Shown here piece by piece: positions 48,823 to 60,133 of a DNA stretch of 64,000 nt. The DNA is taken from contig NW_025955057.1 of NCBI RefSeq assembly GCF_022376445.1, forward strand, positions 62,001-126,000. The letters are read 5' to 3'. A program made the position numbers and the translations under genes. The stretch comes from Fomitopsis serialis. Taxonomy: Eukaryota; Basidiomycota; Agaricomycetes; Polyporales; Fomitopsidaceae. Positions within the stretch are counted from its first letter, which is position 1. Each line of letters opens with the position of its first letter. The notes beneath the pieces were generated by a model. That model searched no databases and had not been told where the DNA came from. It saw nothing but the letters and a program-made list of their open reading frames with translations.

Positions 48823-50925
48823 TCAAAAGCGTGATGCACGATCATGGCAGTGTCCCTCAGCGGGGGATACAACAGCGACGAGCACCGAAATATCTGCGGA
48901 ACAATCAGTTCCCGCACAAAAACACAACAACCGAGCAAGCACTCACCATCCGGCTTCCCGCCGTGAACGACCTCCCGAGTTCTCTCGCCCTCCTCGCAAA
49001 CGGGACCTCCATCTCGGCGTCCCACTCGCTCTTATCCACCCTTCTCTCCGCCGCCCTCCGCGCGCGCGAGCACAGCGCCTCACTCAACATCGCCGCAAGC
49101 GCGCCCCTACCGAGCACGCGGTGCACGCCCTGCTTCGATGCGGGCGCTGGCGCGGCTGTGAGCCAGGCGTAGGTGGGGGAGTAGGTGTGGATGCGGGGGA
49201 CGGGCCCCAGGAGCGTCGGAGAGGAACGGCCGGCGAAAGCGGATGACCTCGTCGAGGACGTCCTCGTCCCAGAGGTTGTCCGACAGCCCGTCGCTCGCGA
49301 GGATGAGGATGTCGTCGCCTCCACGGGTACCCGGAACACCTGCGCGTCGCGCGGCCGCGTGGCGACGCGGGGCCGAGCTGCACGGGCGTGTTGAACTGCG
49401 TCCGCGGGGTCAGCGTAGTGCAGGACAAGGGGAGAACTCACGTTCCACCACATCTCCTCGGTCCGCCAAACGATCTCTCTCCACGGATGAGCATCCCCAT
49501 GCAGTCCCCGAGGTGCGCGATCGTGAGCATTGCGCCGCGCTCAGCGACAACGGGGTCCTGGCCCGTGTGACGCGGGCTCGGGCCGAACAGCTGCAGTGGG
49601 CGGGTCGGCTTCGCGCGCGGCCGCGGGTGCTCGAGCACGGCGACAAGGGCGGTCGAGGACCCTTCTACGAGGGGCGGCTTCGGCGAGGGTGAGGGGCACG
49701 CGGGGGCACGTGGTGGGTCTGTGGTGGCGGTCTGCGCCGCGTTTTCGGTGGGCGCGTCTTCGCCGACGTGGTCCTGCATCGTCTTCTGGTACGCTTTCTC
49801 GAGGATCATCAGCACATCTAAGCCGTCCTCTAGGTCCTCTAACGAATCCTCTAGCTCTGCCACGAGATCAGCAGAGTCCGCATCTACACTGAGGCTGGGC
49901 ATGGGGTCATGAGATCGCTTATCGCGGTGACGCAATGCGGAGACGTACTCTGCGTCTGACGCGTCCGGCGGTGGAGGCGCGGCGGCGTCGACCTCCTCGG
50001 AGCAATAGTGCATGAGCCTCCGCGCGAAGAGAGCGCTTGGGGAGGGCTCGGCGTGACCTGGGTGCGGCGTTAGAGACTTGTTCAGCGGGTAGAAAAGACT
50101 TGGCGGTGGGAAGCGGAGCGACTGGGCGGGCAGAAGGAGGGACGCAGCTGGTGGAAGAGGGGACAGCGGATGAGGGGGATAAACAGCGGGTGGAAGGGTG
50201 GAAAGATACTCGGCGGGTGGAAAGAGAGCAAAACTCACCTGCACGGCGGTGCTTAGACCACCCCCAACGCCGTCCGCGACGCCCATGGCGTTGTCGCGCA
50301 CGAAATACGCGTCCTCACCCACCTGGACGGCTCGGCCGAGGGCGCCCGCGCGGTCGGACGGGGTGTCGAAGGCGAACCTGCCGTTGCCGTCGCGCCCTGC
50401 AATGCACGCTCCGTGCGAACGCTTGGGGATGCCGTACGCCCCTACGTCGAGGTGGTAGCGCGTGCGCTGCCTTTTGGCGGCGGGCTCGGAGCGGATGTCG
50501 GCAGCGTGCGCGGGGCCGTAGGCGAACGCGGGCGGGAAGGAGGAGTAGGGGAAGAGGGGCTTGATGTGGGCAGGAGAGTGCGCGTATTCTGACTGGCCGG
50601 CGGTGAGAGCGAGGGAGTACGGGGGAGGCCCGGTGCCGTGGGTCTGAGACTGGGCATGGCCTACCTCCTGCGAATAGGGCGACTCTGCATGGCCCTCGAG
50701 CTCGGCCTTGACCTCCGCGGCAAGGCGGGAGGAGATGACGAGGTTCGGGTTGGCTGGGCGGGAGCTGGGGGGCGGGGGCGGGGGCGAGTCGAAGAAGGCG
50801 AGGTTGCCTGTGTAGAGGGAGCGGGAGGCAGAGTTGGAGCGCACACGCGAGGTCGCAGCGGAGGCGGCAGCGGGGGCGACAGGGCGGGGGAGGGCTGCGT
50901 AGATGCGGGGGTGGATGGGCTTCAT
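48823..50925 (-). CDS. PTC7-like mitochondrial PP2C protein phosphatase, several apparent indels
   Basis: Metal-dependent Ser/Thr phosphatase of the PPTC7/Ptc7 group, mitochondrial in yeast and animals. I chose ATG 50925 because MKPIHPRIYAALPRPVAPAA and the following Arg/Ser-rich stretch resemble a mitochondrial presequence. An upstream in-frame ATG at 51090 is the alternative. Motifs are GEDAYFVRDNAMGVADGVGG (metal-binding Asp in GED and ADG), LTIAHLGDCMGMLIRG, EIVWRTEEMWWN, FNTPVQLGP, DDILILASDGLSDNLWDED (Asp-Gly) and KPDDISVLVAVVSP (terminal metal-binding Asp). Joining these needs about five single-base corrections, at about 50261, 49476, 49362, 49320 and 48963, mostly in G/C runs, plus one compensating shift near 49220. 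The catalytic residues are all encoded. A pseudogene is possible, but clustered homopolymer errors fit better. Confidence 0.8.
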
Positions 50926-51542
50926 CGCGTGCCCTGCGAGGCGGGCGGCGGGCAGCAGGGAGGGAGAAGGAGAGGGAGATGAAGTACCCCGCCAGGCAGC
51001 GGGCGGCAACCTGGGAGGCCCCGGGGAATGCCGCCCGTACCCCGGCCCCGTCCCGTCTGCTTCCGAGCCAATCACATGGCCCCCATTCATCGCCGCTGCG
51101 ACGGGCCACCACCGACGCAGGCCCGCTCAGTCGACACACACGTCGCTGTTCAGCGCTCGCTCAGTTGTCCGCTGCGAGCGACTCTCTGCAGCCACACCCA
51201 ATTTGCCTGCTACAGTCATCTACTAGACCAATTTGGGATTGTTTGATCAACGGCTTCACTGCTCCTGGGGACACCTGCCTAATTAGGGTACTTACTCTCT
51301 CTTCACATGTTTGGGGAGGCACCCTGGAGGCACCTGAAAATCTGCATATACTCATCATCTCAGGCAGCCAGTTCATGTCAGAGACCTTTTGGAAAATTCA
51401 TCCTTGATCTGTGAGCCTCATCCAGGATGACATTATTTTGTTGCAGGATGTTGAAGCATGAGTGTTAGTAAGCATGATCCCACAAATGCAGTACCACAAT
51501 GTTGGATCTTGCTATTTTCTGGCTTCCTTGACATACAGCATA

Positions 51543-51930
51543 GGTTGCTGGGGAGTGGGCCATACCTGAGCATATGATCCCAGTTGTGACATCTGGGTCT
51601 TTGTCTTCTAAAGGCCCATTGATACAGTTCCTGAACATCACTCAACAAAGATGTGAACCTTGCACAAGACAATTTCAAAAAATTAGAATGTATCAAGGTA
51701 GCAATAGAGATGTTGACATTTATGTAGCTCAGCTCATCATCCTTATTGTGGCAATACAAGAGGATTGATCCTGAATTGTGAGCATACTAGGGAATTCATA
51801 ATGTACATACAGCAGATATTACCCCTACAGAGATATGTCAATATTGCTGAATGACCAATAGCCAATAATTTGTCAAGTGGCACAGTTGCACACTAGTGCT
51901 TGACCAACTGTGGCTTAGCTGTCCTGATTA
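51543..51930 (+). repeat. Dispersed repeat B, copy 2
   Basis: Starts GGTTGCTGGGGAGTGGGCCA, a diverged version of the ACTTGCTGGGGAG end, and continues with the same downstream blocks as 24987 and 53510 (AACCTTGCACAAG, GGAATTCATAATGTACATA, TGGCTTAGCTGTCC). More diverged than the other two copies. Confidence 0.5.
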
Positions 51931-52599
51931 GTGATGTCTGACATTTTCTGCTGGCTCAAATCACCAAATAGAGATATCACTTGCACATTGGAAGAGTTGC
52001 ACATCAGGGAATCTGTATAGGTAGTGCTTACCTAGAGAATTGACAGTGATCAACATCAATTGCCTTCATTGAATATCTCAACTGAGTGGATTGTATACTT
52101 CACAATGTCACAGTTTTTCAGTCAACTTAATATCTATGCTGAAGTTGGTGCACTCATGTGAGCTCTTTATCAATTGTGTCTCATTCTGTGGAGAAATGAA
52201 AGTGCAGCCTTTGTAAGCCTTTATCTTGTGGTTGGCATAAATTGCATTGCAAGTATGATTTCTATACAACACAGATATAGAATACTTGAAAACCATCATA
52301 TGTGGGGATTCATGACTGAATCGAAACCAATAGTTGTGAGATCTACAATATTGGACATTATATGGCACTACAGTGGAGTGACTAAGATCAGTGGCTGGCC
52401 TTTATTCTGATTTTGAGTGGTTCAGCTTGCCAAATGACCCATCCTACCTCTGTTTGGTGGGCATCAATGTTGGTACCTCAATTTATACTCAGGACCACTA
52501 ATTGCCAACACGGTATTACCAAAGATTCCTAGTCTTTGTCTATAAGTATTCTATTCAACTATAAGCTTGTCTTACTAACATCTACATAAGGCTTAACAG

Positions 52600-53509
52600 A
52601 TGCTTGCAGAGTCAGCTGCTATACAACAGAGCCAGTTGTCACCAGATGAATTCAATGTGTGCATGGTGAGGGTGGAGGTTTTTGTAAGTCATATTGTGGC
52701 TCTGGCTTGTGCGTATACTAATGTGTGTTCTTGCAGGTGGGTGACCCAGCTGCTGTCATGATTAAGTTGTATGACCAAGCAGTTAACCACCATCCTGAGT
52801 GGCAAATTACCTCGGCATGTGTAATTCTGGATGATGTCCCATTCCAAAGTTCAATTTGCATGTTCAAGTTGTCTGTGCTCTCGAGGTGCATCTGCTATAT
52901 AGAGGTGCAAAATCCCAAGGAAATACAGGACACACTCCAATATGCATCTCGGCAAGGATATCAATACCACATGCAGATAGTCAACAAGCATGACTACTGT
53001 ACACTCTTCCAGTGCGCACTGGTGAGAGTGTCCACTCAGTCATTGGTGTTGTTCAAGCATGGTCTGTACAAAGGTGACACCACCTATGTAGAGTCTGTCA
53101 GCAACAACAACAGCACAGTGATTGTCTGGTGCATCCCCAGGATCAATCTGTGTCCCAAGATGGTCAGGGAACAAGCAAAGAAGATGATCTTCTTGATGCA
53201 ATCCCCAGCTGTGAAGCAATCCACAGAGATACAGACAGTGTCCTCCATACAACCTCCACAAATCCAGTGGCTGCCATCAGTGCAACCCCCACCCATCCTG
53301 TTCCATAGTGAAGACGTGATTGACTTCTATGGCAAAGCAGCAGTTCAAGTCAAACACAACACTTTCAAGTTTCATGGCACACACTTCATTGGCAGTTTAC
53401 TACAGAAGTCTGTCAAAATAAGCCACTTGTCCCCTCAGTACAGCTTCACCTACAAGCTGTATAGTGCCTTCAATGGTGCACCACAGATTCTGTGTGCCAT
53501 TATAGAGAG
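52600..53509 (+). pseudogene. Truncated Spt5-like transcription elongation factor (NGN-KOW) ORF in CpG-depleted DNA
   Basis: Spt5 binds RNA polymerase II and controls elongation. A probable first exon (52600 to about 52655, MLAESAAIQQSQLSPDEFNV) is spliced over GTGAGG...TTCTTGCAG to GDPAAVMIKLYDQ at 52738. The long open frame then shows an NGN-like part (EWQITSACVIL, RCICYIEVQNPKEIQDTL) and a KOW-like part (KHGLYKGDTTYVESVSNNN then VWCIPRINL). A third block, KFHGTHFIGSLLQKSVKISH, resembles the Spt5 F-x-G-F-L-x-K-x-V segment. Nearly all CpG is lost, but the frame is unbroken for ~257 codons. At 53510 repeat B replaces the remainder of the gene, so the C-terminus is missing. Family assignment is from motif recognition only. 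Confidence 0.55.
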
Positions 53510-53910
53510 ACTTGCTGGGGAGTGGGTCATGTATGGCAGTACAATCCCAGTTGTATTGTCTGTGTCTTTGGTCTTCTAAGAAACTCATTAATCCACTACT
53601 TGAATCTTACTTGATTGTATGTATTGACATATACTCATCTGAGAGACGACCTGCCTTCCAAGATTTACCAGAACAAGCAGTGATCAAACTGTGACAATAA
53701 AAATAACCTTGCACCAGCCAAATTAAGATTATAGGGAGTATCATGATTGTCATGGTGCTCAGCTCACCATCCTCATTGCAGTGACACAAGACACAAGAAC
53801 ATTGAATCCTGAATATTGAGTATCCTAGAGAATCCATAATGTGCATATTGCCACACAGCCATTACTCAATGATATGTGTGGTTGCAGACTTGTTCTTGCC
53901 CAACTGTAAA
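53510..53910 (+). repeat. Dispersed repeat B, copy 3 (truncates the Spt5-like ORF)
   Basis: Begins ACTTGCTGGGGAGTGGGTCA immediately after the last Spt5-like codon and matches 24987-25420 through GTATCCTAGAGAATCCATAATG and TGTGTGGTTG. Confidence 0.65.
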
Positions 53911-54432
53911 TAAAACACCACTGTGAGTACTGTCGCAACTTTCTTGCAGGGGTTATAATGCAATATAATCCATGTTTTCCTGGATATGTTCTAATGTGTG
54001 GTAATAAAGGCAAAACTCATTGGAATGTGCATTGAAATGTCGTTGGAATGCCATTTGGATCAGCCGGCAATGATGTGATAGCATTGCATGGCAGCTTTTG
54101 GATGTATTCTGCATTGAAATGACATTGTAATTTACGTAGATAGATAGCATTGCCATTTCAATTTCCGCGCATTAGAAACCTGGAAAGAAAGTTGTGACAT
54201 CTGCTGCAACCCCATGTCATGGATCATGTGGCTGGCTAGACCCAGTAGCCATTGTGCCTTTTTTGGTGCAACAGAGATATGTATACATACTTAGTGATCT
54301 GTAACTGATGTTATCCAGGAAAACACACATTCCAGGCAAGTTGTGGGAGGGCCTTTGCAAGTATCACAAAAGCTCACATTGCCCTAAATGGTGAGTAATC
54401 TTCCAAATCCAGTAATTCTCCATAAAGTGAAT

Positions 54433-55195
54433 GTCTGGTGGTTCATAAATCACAGATAAATCAGAATATACTCATAGAGTACTATGGCATGTTGATGAGG
54501 CCTGTGGTGCTTACAAAATGTTACCATATATGGAAGGTAAGCTACAATACCATGTCCAAGCATCAAATAAGCTCTCCTTGCTCCATATGAGCTCTGTTGT
54601 GGCACCTTAAAGCATTTTCATGATGTCTGACACACATGGCTATACTGTATGGGTCATCTGCTCCATATCTAGGGTAAAAATGAGCACTTTGAATTCTGCA
54701 AAGTCTCTTGTGTTTTCTTTTTGTATTTTGCATTTTCTGGCCTAACTGGCCACTATTGGGGCCCAACAAAATTACCGTAGACTCTATGAAACAAGGGCTA
54801 CAAGTTGACTATATACTTGCCATATCTATTTGTGAGTGCTTACTGTTGCAAAAAGTTATTGATTATATTAGAGCACAGTGCCACTGGTTAGGTCACATGC
54901 CATGTTCATCACTTTCCATATTGGGCTCCAAGCTAGACGTTACAGGAGCCCCAAGTCCATAGGGAATTGTCAGCCACAGCATTTGTTTGGGTATGTTGGT
55001 GCAAGTCACGTCATCTGGGAGTCTGAAAATTGAAACTCAGCTAACAATGGCATAGTAAGTGTTACTCATCTCTGCTTATTTGGCACTCAATCAGTCACAT
55101 GCACTGTGGGAAAAACCTGCCACATTGGGCTCCATGCTAAGTGTTACATTCCCTCCAGTCATAAGAATGATTCCTTTGTACCTCAGGGATTGTAA
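54433..55195 (+). repeat. Dispersed repeat R2, copy 2
   Basis: Pairs with 26779-27538. Here R2 lies before R1, the reverse of the order in copy 1. Confidence 0.75.
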
Positions 55196-55525
55196 TTGTG
55201 TTGCTCCCAATATGCTAAGGGCCTGCAACCTGGTGATCACATCAAGATTCTTACTGGTCCTCAGTCAGGGTGTGTCAGACCACAGAAGGAGACCAGACCT
55301 TCGCCCAGCTCACTGATACTGCATCAGCCCATTACATGACCATCCAAGTACCTTCCACTGACTTACGTAGAGAATTCATGGTGGGGGACACAGCCATCAT
55401 TGTGGAATGTGACAGTGCCAGCTGATGGGGGATGGTTATGCAGGTCGATGTAGGTGCAACCTTGGATATTCTATGTTTGCATATGTGCCAGGTACATGTT
55501 GTCCACCCTTTGCTTGCCATCACTG

Positions 55526-56424
55526 ACTTGCTGGGGAGAGGGCCATAGCTGGCAGTACGATCCCTTTGGTAGGAGATATGTCAATTTATGAACAACTTCA
55601 TGCTGCCACTATCAGAAGTCATGCTTGGCAAGACTGCTAGTATATTGTCTATGCATAGAGTACTGACATATCTTCCACATTTTGCACTTCAGAGTAGCCT
55701 GCTAATTTATTAGGTTGTTGTAATATGAGGATCATAGCTTGCAATCATGAGCAACAGACATTATGGATCTGTTTCTTACTTGGTAAATTTCCAAGTTGCT
55801 TATCAATATGATCTGAATACTAATGAGCAGTGTTACTGGTTTGTATTGATAGTAACATAGAGCAAATAGCTTGGGAATGTTGCAAATAAGTAAGGAGATC
55901 CTCTAGATCAACTAGAACTCAGGGAAGGGGAATCTGGGGGGTTGACTACAGTAACCACTACTCAGTTGGGACTTGCTGTCAGTGCTGTTGTACAAGTATT
56001 AGCCCTTGATCAGAGAAATTCTGATACCAAAGGATGTCTTTCAGTAGATTGTTAACAGTACTTCCTTAAGTACAAACCAATCAACAGTGGAGGATGGAAC
56101 CAATATACAGAGGAGAAGTATACCAGTAAGGAATTCTGAAAAAGGCCTGTCAAGAATTGATGTGTTATACAAGGAATACAACCAAAGCATGTGCAGTTTG
56201 CTCTCACCATAAGTGAACAGTTACCAGACACTGACCAGTAGTACAAAGCCATACTAAGGTATGTTACTGGATTGGAGCTCAGCTCCTGAGTCAATAGTAA
56301 TGGGCTCATGTAGTACAATGTGAAGCAATGTATCACCATAGTAAGTGCCATCAAGACTGATAGAGTCATGGGCAGGATTGATCACTGATGAATTGAAGGT
56401 ACACTGGCATAAGAGTACAGAAGT
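55526..56424 (+). repeat. Dispersed repeat R1, copy 2
   Basis: Near-identical to 25882-26780, with the same start motif and end at GTACAGAAGT. Separated from R2 copy 2 by 330 bp of unrelated sequence. Confidence 0.8.
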
Positions 56425-56759
56425 AAGTGGTAGATGAGATAAATGTTTGGACTTGCTCATAGGGATGCTCCTTTTGTGCATTTATGCACAGCCTTTTAGC
56501 TACATAAAATACTTCATAGAATCCTACAAAATAGTAGAAGACTCAGTACACCACTTTCCAAGGCCATTCAAGATGCACAATAAGCTCACAGGCTCATTGT
56601 AAGGCAAGGGTAGATGTGCCAATAATTCTCACTGATCATCAAGGATGTGCTCTGTGATTCATGACACACCACTTGCATGTTGTCCTGAAACACTAGCACA
56701 GCCTTATGAACACTAGTCACTCATAGATTGCCTGCCAGCTGGGATAATATATCAATAGA

Positions 56760-58846
56760 TAACATAGTCTGAGCTGATATTTCATCATCACATGTAAAAT
56801 GAAACAGCTGCAGCAAATGAGAGTACTCCCAAAGTCATATTGTTGACTAGAGATCCATAAAAGGACAGCCATATATTGGCTGAGAAGTCCATTGTAACAT
56901 GGCCTCTTCACTGTTGCTTAGTAAGCAATGCAAGTCTGCATTATTTCCATGGCAACCACTTCTTCTGAGCCCAATCAGGAAGAAATCACAGCATACACTG
57001 CAATATGACTGATAGTAGACATTGCACAAACAGACACCACTGTCAATACATTTTTGCCCATATGAACAAGCCAAGAGCTGCCTATTCTATCTTCACATAC
57101 CAAGGGCCATTGCATGAGAATAGGATGATGGTAGTGCATACAGACATTAGATATGCTCCAGGCAACAATCATATGAGGAATTAACAACTAAGCATAGCAC
57201 CATCATACTGTATAATTGGCACTGCTTCATATTGACACAATCAGTCAAAGACATGCTTATACTGGACTGGGACAATAGAGCTGCAGACATCAGGCTGTGA
57301 ACTCTGCATCAGCACATCTGAGATGTACTGTCATGCATTGGCCTACAACAGTCAGCACAATATGATGTCATGGGATCATCTGATTTTATCTCATTTCCTA
57401 CCATTTATCTAGCATTGCAGAGACCATCAAAGCATTTGATCACCTATGTGTGGTGTCCCTACTTTATGACATTGCTAGCCTATAGACTTTCTAGCAACAG
57501 TAGTAGATGCACAACACAACTTGTACAATGTCTTTCTATCACTTTCTAGGATCAGTACAGTGTCATAAAGCTCTGCGAACCCATAATATTGATAGCTATG
57601 CCATTCACATGTGACACAAAGCCAATATTATGAACATACTCAGCATTAACTGTGGCCTTTGTGCCACAGGTGTTCACCATTTTCTGCATATGCCATTGCC
57701 CGCCAAAGGGTTTAGACATGAGCCAATCACTACTTATAGCAAGCAGTATAAGGTGAGTGGAATCATACAGAATATTCCCTTGTTTTATCCGCATTTTCTG
57801 AGCCCAGACACAGCAGATAACTCGGACTTTCCATTTTGAGAAGGTCAGGTACCACATATGGCAGGTTTCATTCAGGTCTCATATAGCCACACAATCCATA
57901 GGCAGTTGGCAAGCATCACAGGAAACACAAACAAAGTGAAAAAACCAGTGTGTACAGAGGCATATGTATTTTATTTTGCTTTGTGAATGGTGGGTGCCAT
58001 GTTTATATGAATCCATGGGAAGGCATACTATGCACAGCCTCTCTGGCATCATATACATGACTGGGAATATTCCCAATTGTTTTTGATTTTTTGGGAGACC
58101 ATAGCACAGCAAATACATTGTCACTAATGAGCTTGTGGCTTGCATTCAAACTCAGCCCAATAGCCTGCCTTTGCAGGGCCTATTGAAGAGTTGAACTGAA
58201 CAGAATAGCCTGGGATCCTGTCTGGAGCTGCCAGTCCCTGAGAATTCCAGGTGATAATGGTGCTTACAAGATGGACCAAGACTCATTGAAAGAGTGGCTT
58301 GTATCAGGCTATGCATGGGAAACTCTGCATTATTATATGTTTTCTGCCATATGTCCTCAACAGTCAACCCAATACAAATCCATAGTACTATCTGATTTTT
58401 CTCTGATTTTCCTGCTATTTATCCAGTCCTGCAGAGGCCATGCACGGCCAACTTCCCAAATGGGCAGGGGACTAACCATATATGGCAGTTTTGTATATTT
58501 GATATCCTCCACCTCACATAGCCCATACATGTGGAACTGTCTTGTACAAGCATCATACACACACCAACATTTGCTTATATCCCCAGTATCACTTGCCAAG
58601 GTCAGTACTCTGTGAAAAACAACAAGAACACCTAATCTGGGCACCCCTGTCAGTACTCAAGGGGCATTCCATGGAGAAGCAATATTTTGGGATTTTTCCG
58701 CATTTAATGGGGCTCTAGTAAGAGCTCAGTTAGTGTGGCTTGAAGCCATCAAAAAACTCGGCATGAAGAGCTGAGACTGAAAGATTACTTTAAAAGGGAA
58801 CATTTGTCAGCATTTCAGCCAATGGGAGTGCTCCAAAATCCCCTTT
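56760..58846 (-). repeat. Dispersed repeat A, copy 2
   Basis: Reverse-complement partner of 22338-24150, ending CCCCTTTGAGTG at about 58850. The outer edge lies within a few bases of the CpG-rich palindrome at 58854. Confidence 0.7.
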
Positions 58847-58853
58847 GAGTGAC

Positions 58854-58897
58854 CGGAGTCGTCGACAGGCCGGAATTCCGGCCTGTCGACGACTCCG
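58854..58897. repeat. 44-bp perfect CpG-rich palindrome
   Basis: Two 22-bp arms with no spacer, centred on GGAATTCC between 58875 and 58876. The arms contain GTCGTCGACAGGCCGG. It holds eight CpG, against a handful per kilobase in the surrounding DNA. Followed by a segment containing GTAAGCAATGTAAGTGC, which also follows the second palindrome. Confidence 0.95.
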
Positions 58898-59985
58898 CTT
58901 CGGCAACAGGCGCTTAATAGAGCGCTGAGTAAGCAATGTAAGTGCACACTGTTACTGCAGCACAATTCACTTGTTTTGGGGTCAAGAAAATGCGGATTAA
59001 TCAGACAATATTCCAGGATATATGTGGAGCATCCCTGAGCATATTTACAAGTGGAGAAGATTCCCTATATGGTCATTCAGTGCTGAGACATCAAAACATG
59101 CATGTTATTACCATTTTTCCCCACCAATAGCTGTGCTGTGCAACTTCCAGACACATCCATGCATTGTAAACTATGCACATATCCATACAGGTCATAGGCA
59201 ATGTGTTTCAGAGACAACAAGCCATTCATATCTGCACAGTCACTTGTGATTCTCTAAATGTTGTCCTTTGTTCTTCATTCCTCCAATGTATGATTAACCC
59301 TTGAAATGATGGGCTATCAAATGAGTTTATCATCTCTATAACCTCTATAAGAGTTGATTAGATTTCAGTCAGTGTATCCCAGTCAAATGCCACACATTCA
59401 TGCATGTGTTTCTCTGTTTCCTGAATTTCAAACAACTGGGCAAGTCATACTAGTCATATATTGTGGGGGCCTCCATACAAGATGAATTGCCTTCATATAC
59501 AAGGCAATACAGATGAGTCTGATTACACATAATATTCCCTGATTTTATCTGCATTTTGTGAGCCCGACTGAGTAGGTTAAGCAAAATTACATTTTAGGAA
59601 GGTCAGCTACCCTATTTAGCAGGTTTGAGATGTCAGAGAATCTGTGGGCAGCATATAGGCCTCAAAAGAGAGACTTTTGAGGTGAAAAGGGATGCACTCA
59701 TGTGCACAGAGGCATTGCATGTTTTTTTGTTTTGTGAATTGTGCCATGACCAGTGAAGGTAATGGGCAAGTCACAGCAGCTATAGACTCTATGACATCAT
59801 ACCTATCACAGAGATTATTTGGGAATTTTCCGCATTTTAGTGAGGCCACAGTACAGCAGGTACAGTGCCACTAAGGAGCCTGTGGCTGAGATCCAAACTC
59901 AGCTCAAAGCCTCGGCAGCCTGCCTGATTAGGGCAGAAAAGGGCTTGTTGCACCAATCAGAGCAGCTCGGCATCCCTCTCGTGCT

Positions 59986-60034
59986 GTTCGGAGGTGCAAC
60001 CGTGCCAAATTTCCGCACGGTTGCACCTCCGAAC
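59986..60034. repeat. 20-bp-arm inverted repeat with 9-nt spacer
   Basis: Arms 59986-60005 and 60015-60034 are perfect complements (GTTCGGAGGTGCAACCGTGC and its inverse) around CAAATTTCC. CpG-rich in CpG-poor DNA. Followed by GTAAGCGATGTAAGTGC, the flank also seen after the 44-bp palindrome. Confidence 0.95.
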
Positions 60035-60133
60035 GGCATCTGGGCGCTTGATGGGCGCTTAGTAAGCGATGTAAGTGCGGACTGTTACTGTGCTTAAGAG
60101 AGCTTGTATAGACTCAGAAAAAAGCGGAAAATT

